The position numbers were made by a program, and so were the translations under genes. A stretch of DNA of 64,000 nt from Symbiodinium natans (taxonomy: Eukaryota; Sar; Dinophyceae; Suessiales; Symbiodiniaceae): NCBI GenBank assembly GCA_905221605.1, contig CAJNDS010002657.1:211001-275000 (forward strand), read 5' to 3'. Positions 63,612 to 64,000 of this stretch are shown piece after piece (position 1 is the stretch's first letter; every line of letters begins with the position of its first letter). Below the pieces are notes generated by a model. The model saw only the letters and a list, made by a program, of their open reading frames with translations. It did no database searches and was not told the origin of the DNA.

Positions 63612-63654
63612 GCGACCCGCCTCACACGCGGGAGCCTGGGCTTCCCAGAGGCTT

Positions 63655-63930
63655 TACGGGTTTAGGGTTTATATAGGGTTTATAGGGTTTCGAAACCAGG
63701 CTTGAGGTACAAGGCGTATGGTTTCCGAGAGGCGGGGGGGGGCAAGGAGGGCTTCGGGTCGGTAGGGAGGGTTTAGGGTTTAGGGTTTGGGGTTTAGGGT
63801 TTATAGGGTTTGGGGTTTAGGGTTTAGGGTTTGGGGTTTAGGGTTTAGGGTTTGGGGTTTAGGGTTTATAGGGTTTCGGTTTAAGGGTTTAGGGTCTAGG
63901 GTTTCGGGTTGATAGGGTTTAGGGTTGAGG
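63655..63930 (+). repeat. TTTAGGG / TTTATAGGG / TTTGGGG mixed array
   Basis: Units with an inserted TA (GGGTTTATA) alternate with normal ones. The array starts just beyond the 617-residue ORF. Confidence 0.92.
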
Positions 63931-64000
63931 CGTTGGGGGTGCGAACTGCTCTTCGCCGTAGGATTCTTCAGCCTATACGCCACTTTGTACCCCAGAAACC

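Overview
The window looks like nuclear DNA of a dinoflagellate. Three things suggest this: short and long arrays of the plant/dinoflagellate-type telomere heptamer (TTTAGGG/CCCTAAA) are scattered on both strands; a Ty1/copia-type reverse transcriptase-RNase H has the wording I associate with dinoflagellate retroelements; and all five long ORFs lie on one strand. A chromerid or another TTTAGGG-bearing protist cannot be excluded from sequence alone.

Layout. From 1 to about 47,220 there is no long gene. This part is a mosaic of (a) interstitial telomere-like arrays, many homogenised to variants such as TTTAGGGG, TTTGGGG, GGGCTTA, TTTTAGGG, CCCGAAA or CCCTGAA; (b) at least ten families of short (about 75-215 bp) palindromic, MITE-like elements with long terminal inverted repeats, several in three to twelve copies; (c) many 50-110 bp shards that translate as plant-type leucine-rich repeats, almost all on the minus strand; (d) one exon-like ORF resembling the C-terminal two thirds of a ubiquitin-like domain; and (e) microsatellites, poly-G runs and small tandem repeats. 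From about 47,220 to 60,850 the telomere-like arrays stop and four long minus-strand ORFs follow one another: in transcription order a copia RT-RNase H ORF, its frameshifted RNase H tail, a 1035-residue ORF with a methyltransferase-like retroelement module, and a 2150-residue ORF with a CCHC zinc knuckle, two further Cys-rich clusters and a KptA/Tpt1-like RNA 2'-phosphotransferase domain. A fifth minus-strand ORF (617 residues, unrecognised) lies at 61,758-63,611 between arrays.

How the parts relate. The copia ORFs look like the 3' part of one retroelement, broken by a 10-bp tandem duplication. The second half of the 1035-residue ORF plus the 2150-residue ORF look like a gag-like polyprotein of another element: it has an internal ATG at 55,816, and a 16-nt overlap in the -1 frame joins the two ORFs. 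The KptA/Tpt1-like domain in that polyprotein is the most striking protein-level observation.

In the repeat-rich part the arrays behave like insertions. Five are flanked by 15-26-bp direct repeats, and five MITE-like copies are interrupted by an array. This fits capture or insertion of telomeric DNA at double-strand breaks, and it also fits a mobile telomere-repeat or intron-like process. No CRISPR array, rRNA or intact tRNA was seen. All functional calls rest on reading motifs by eye; no database search was run.
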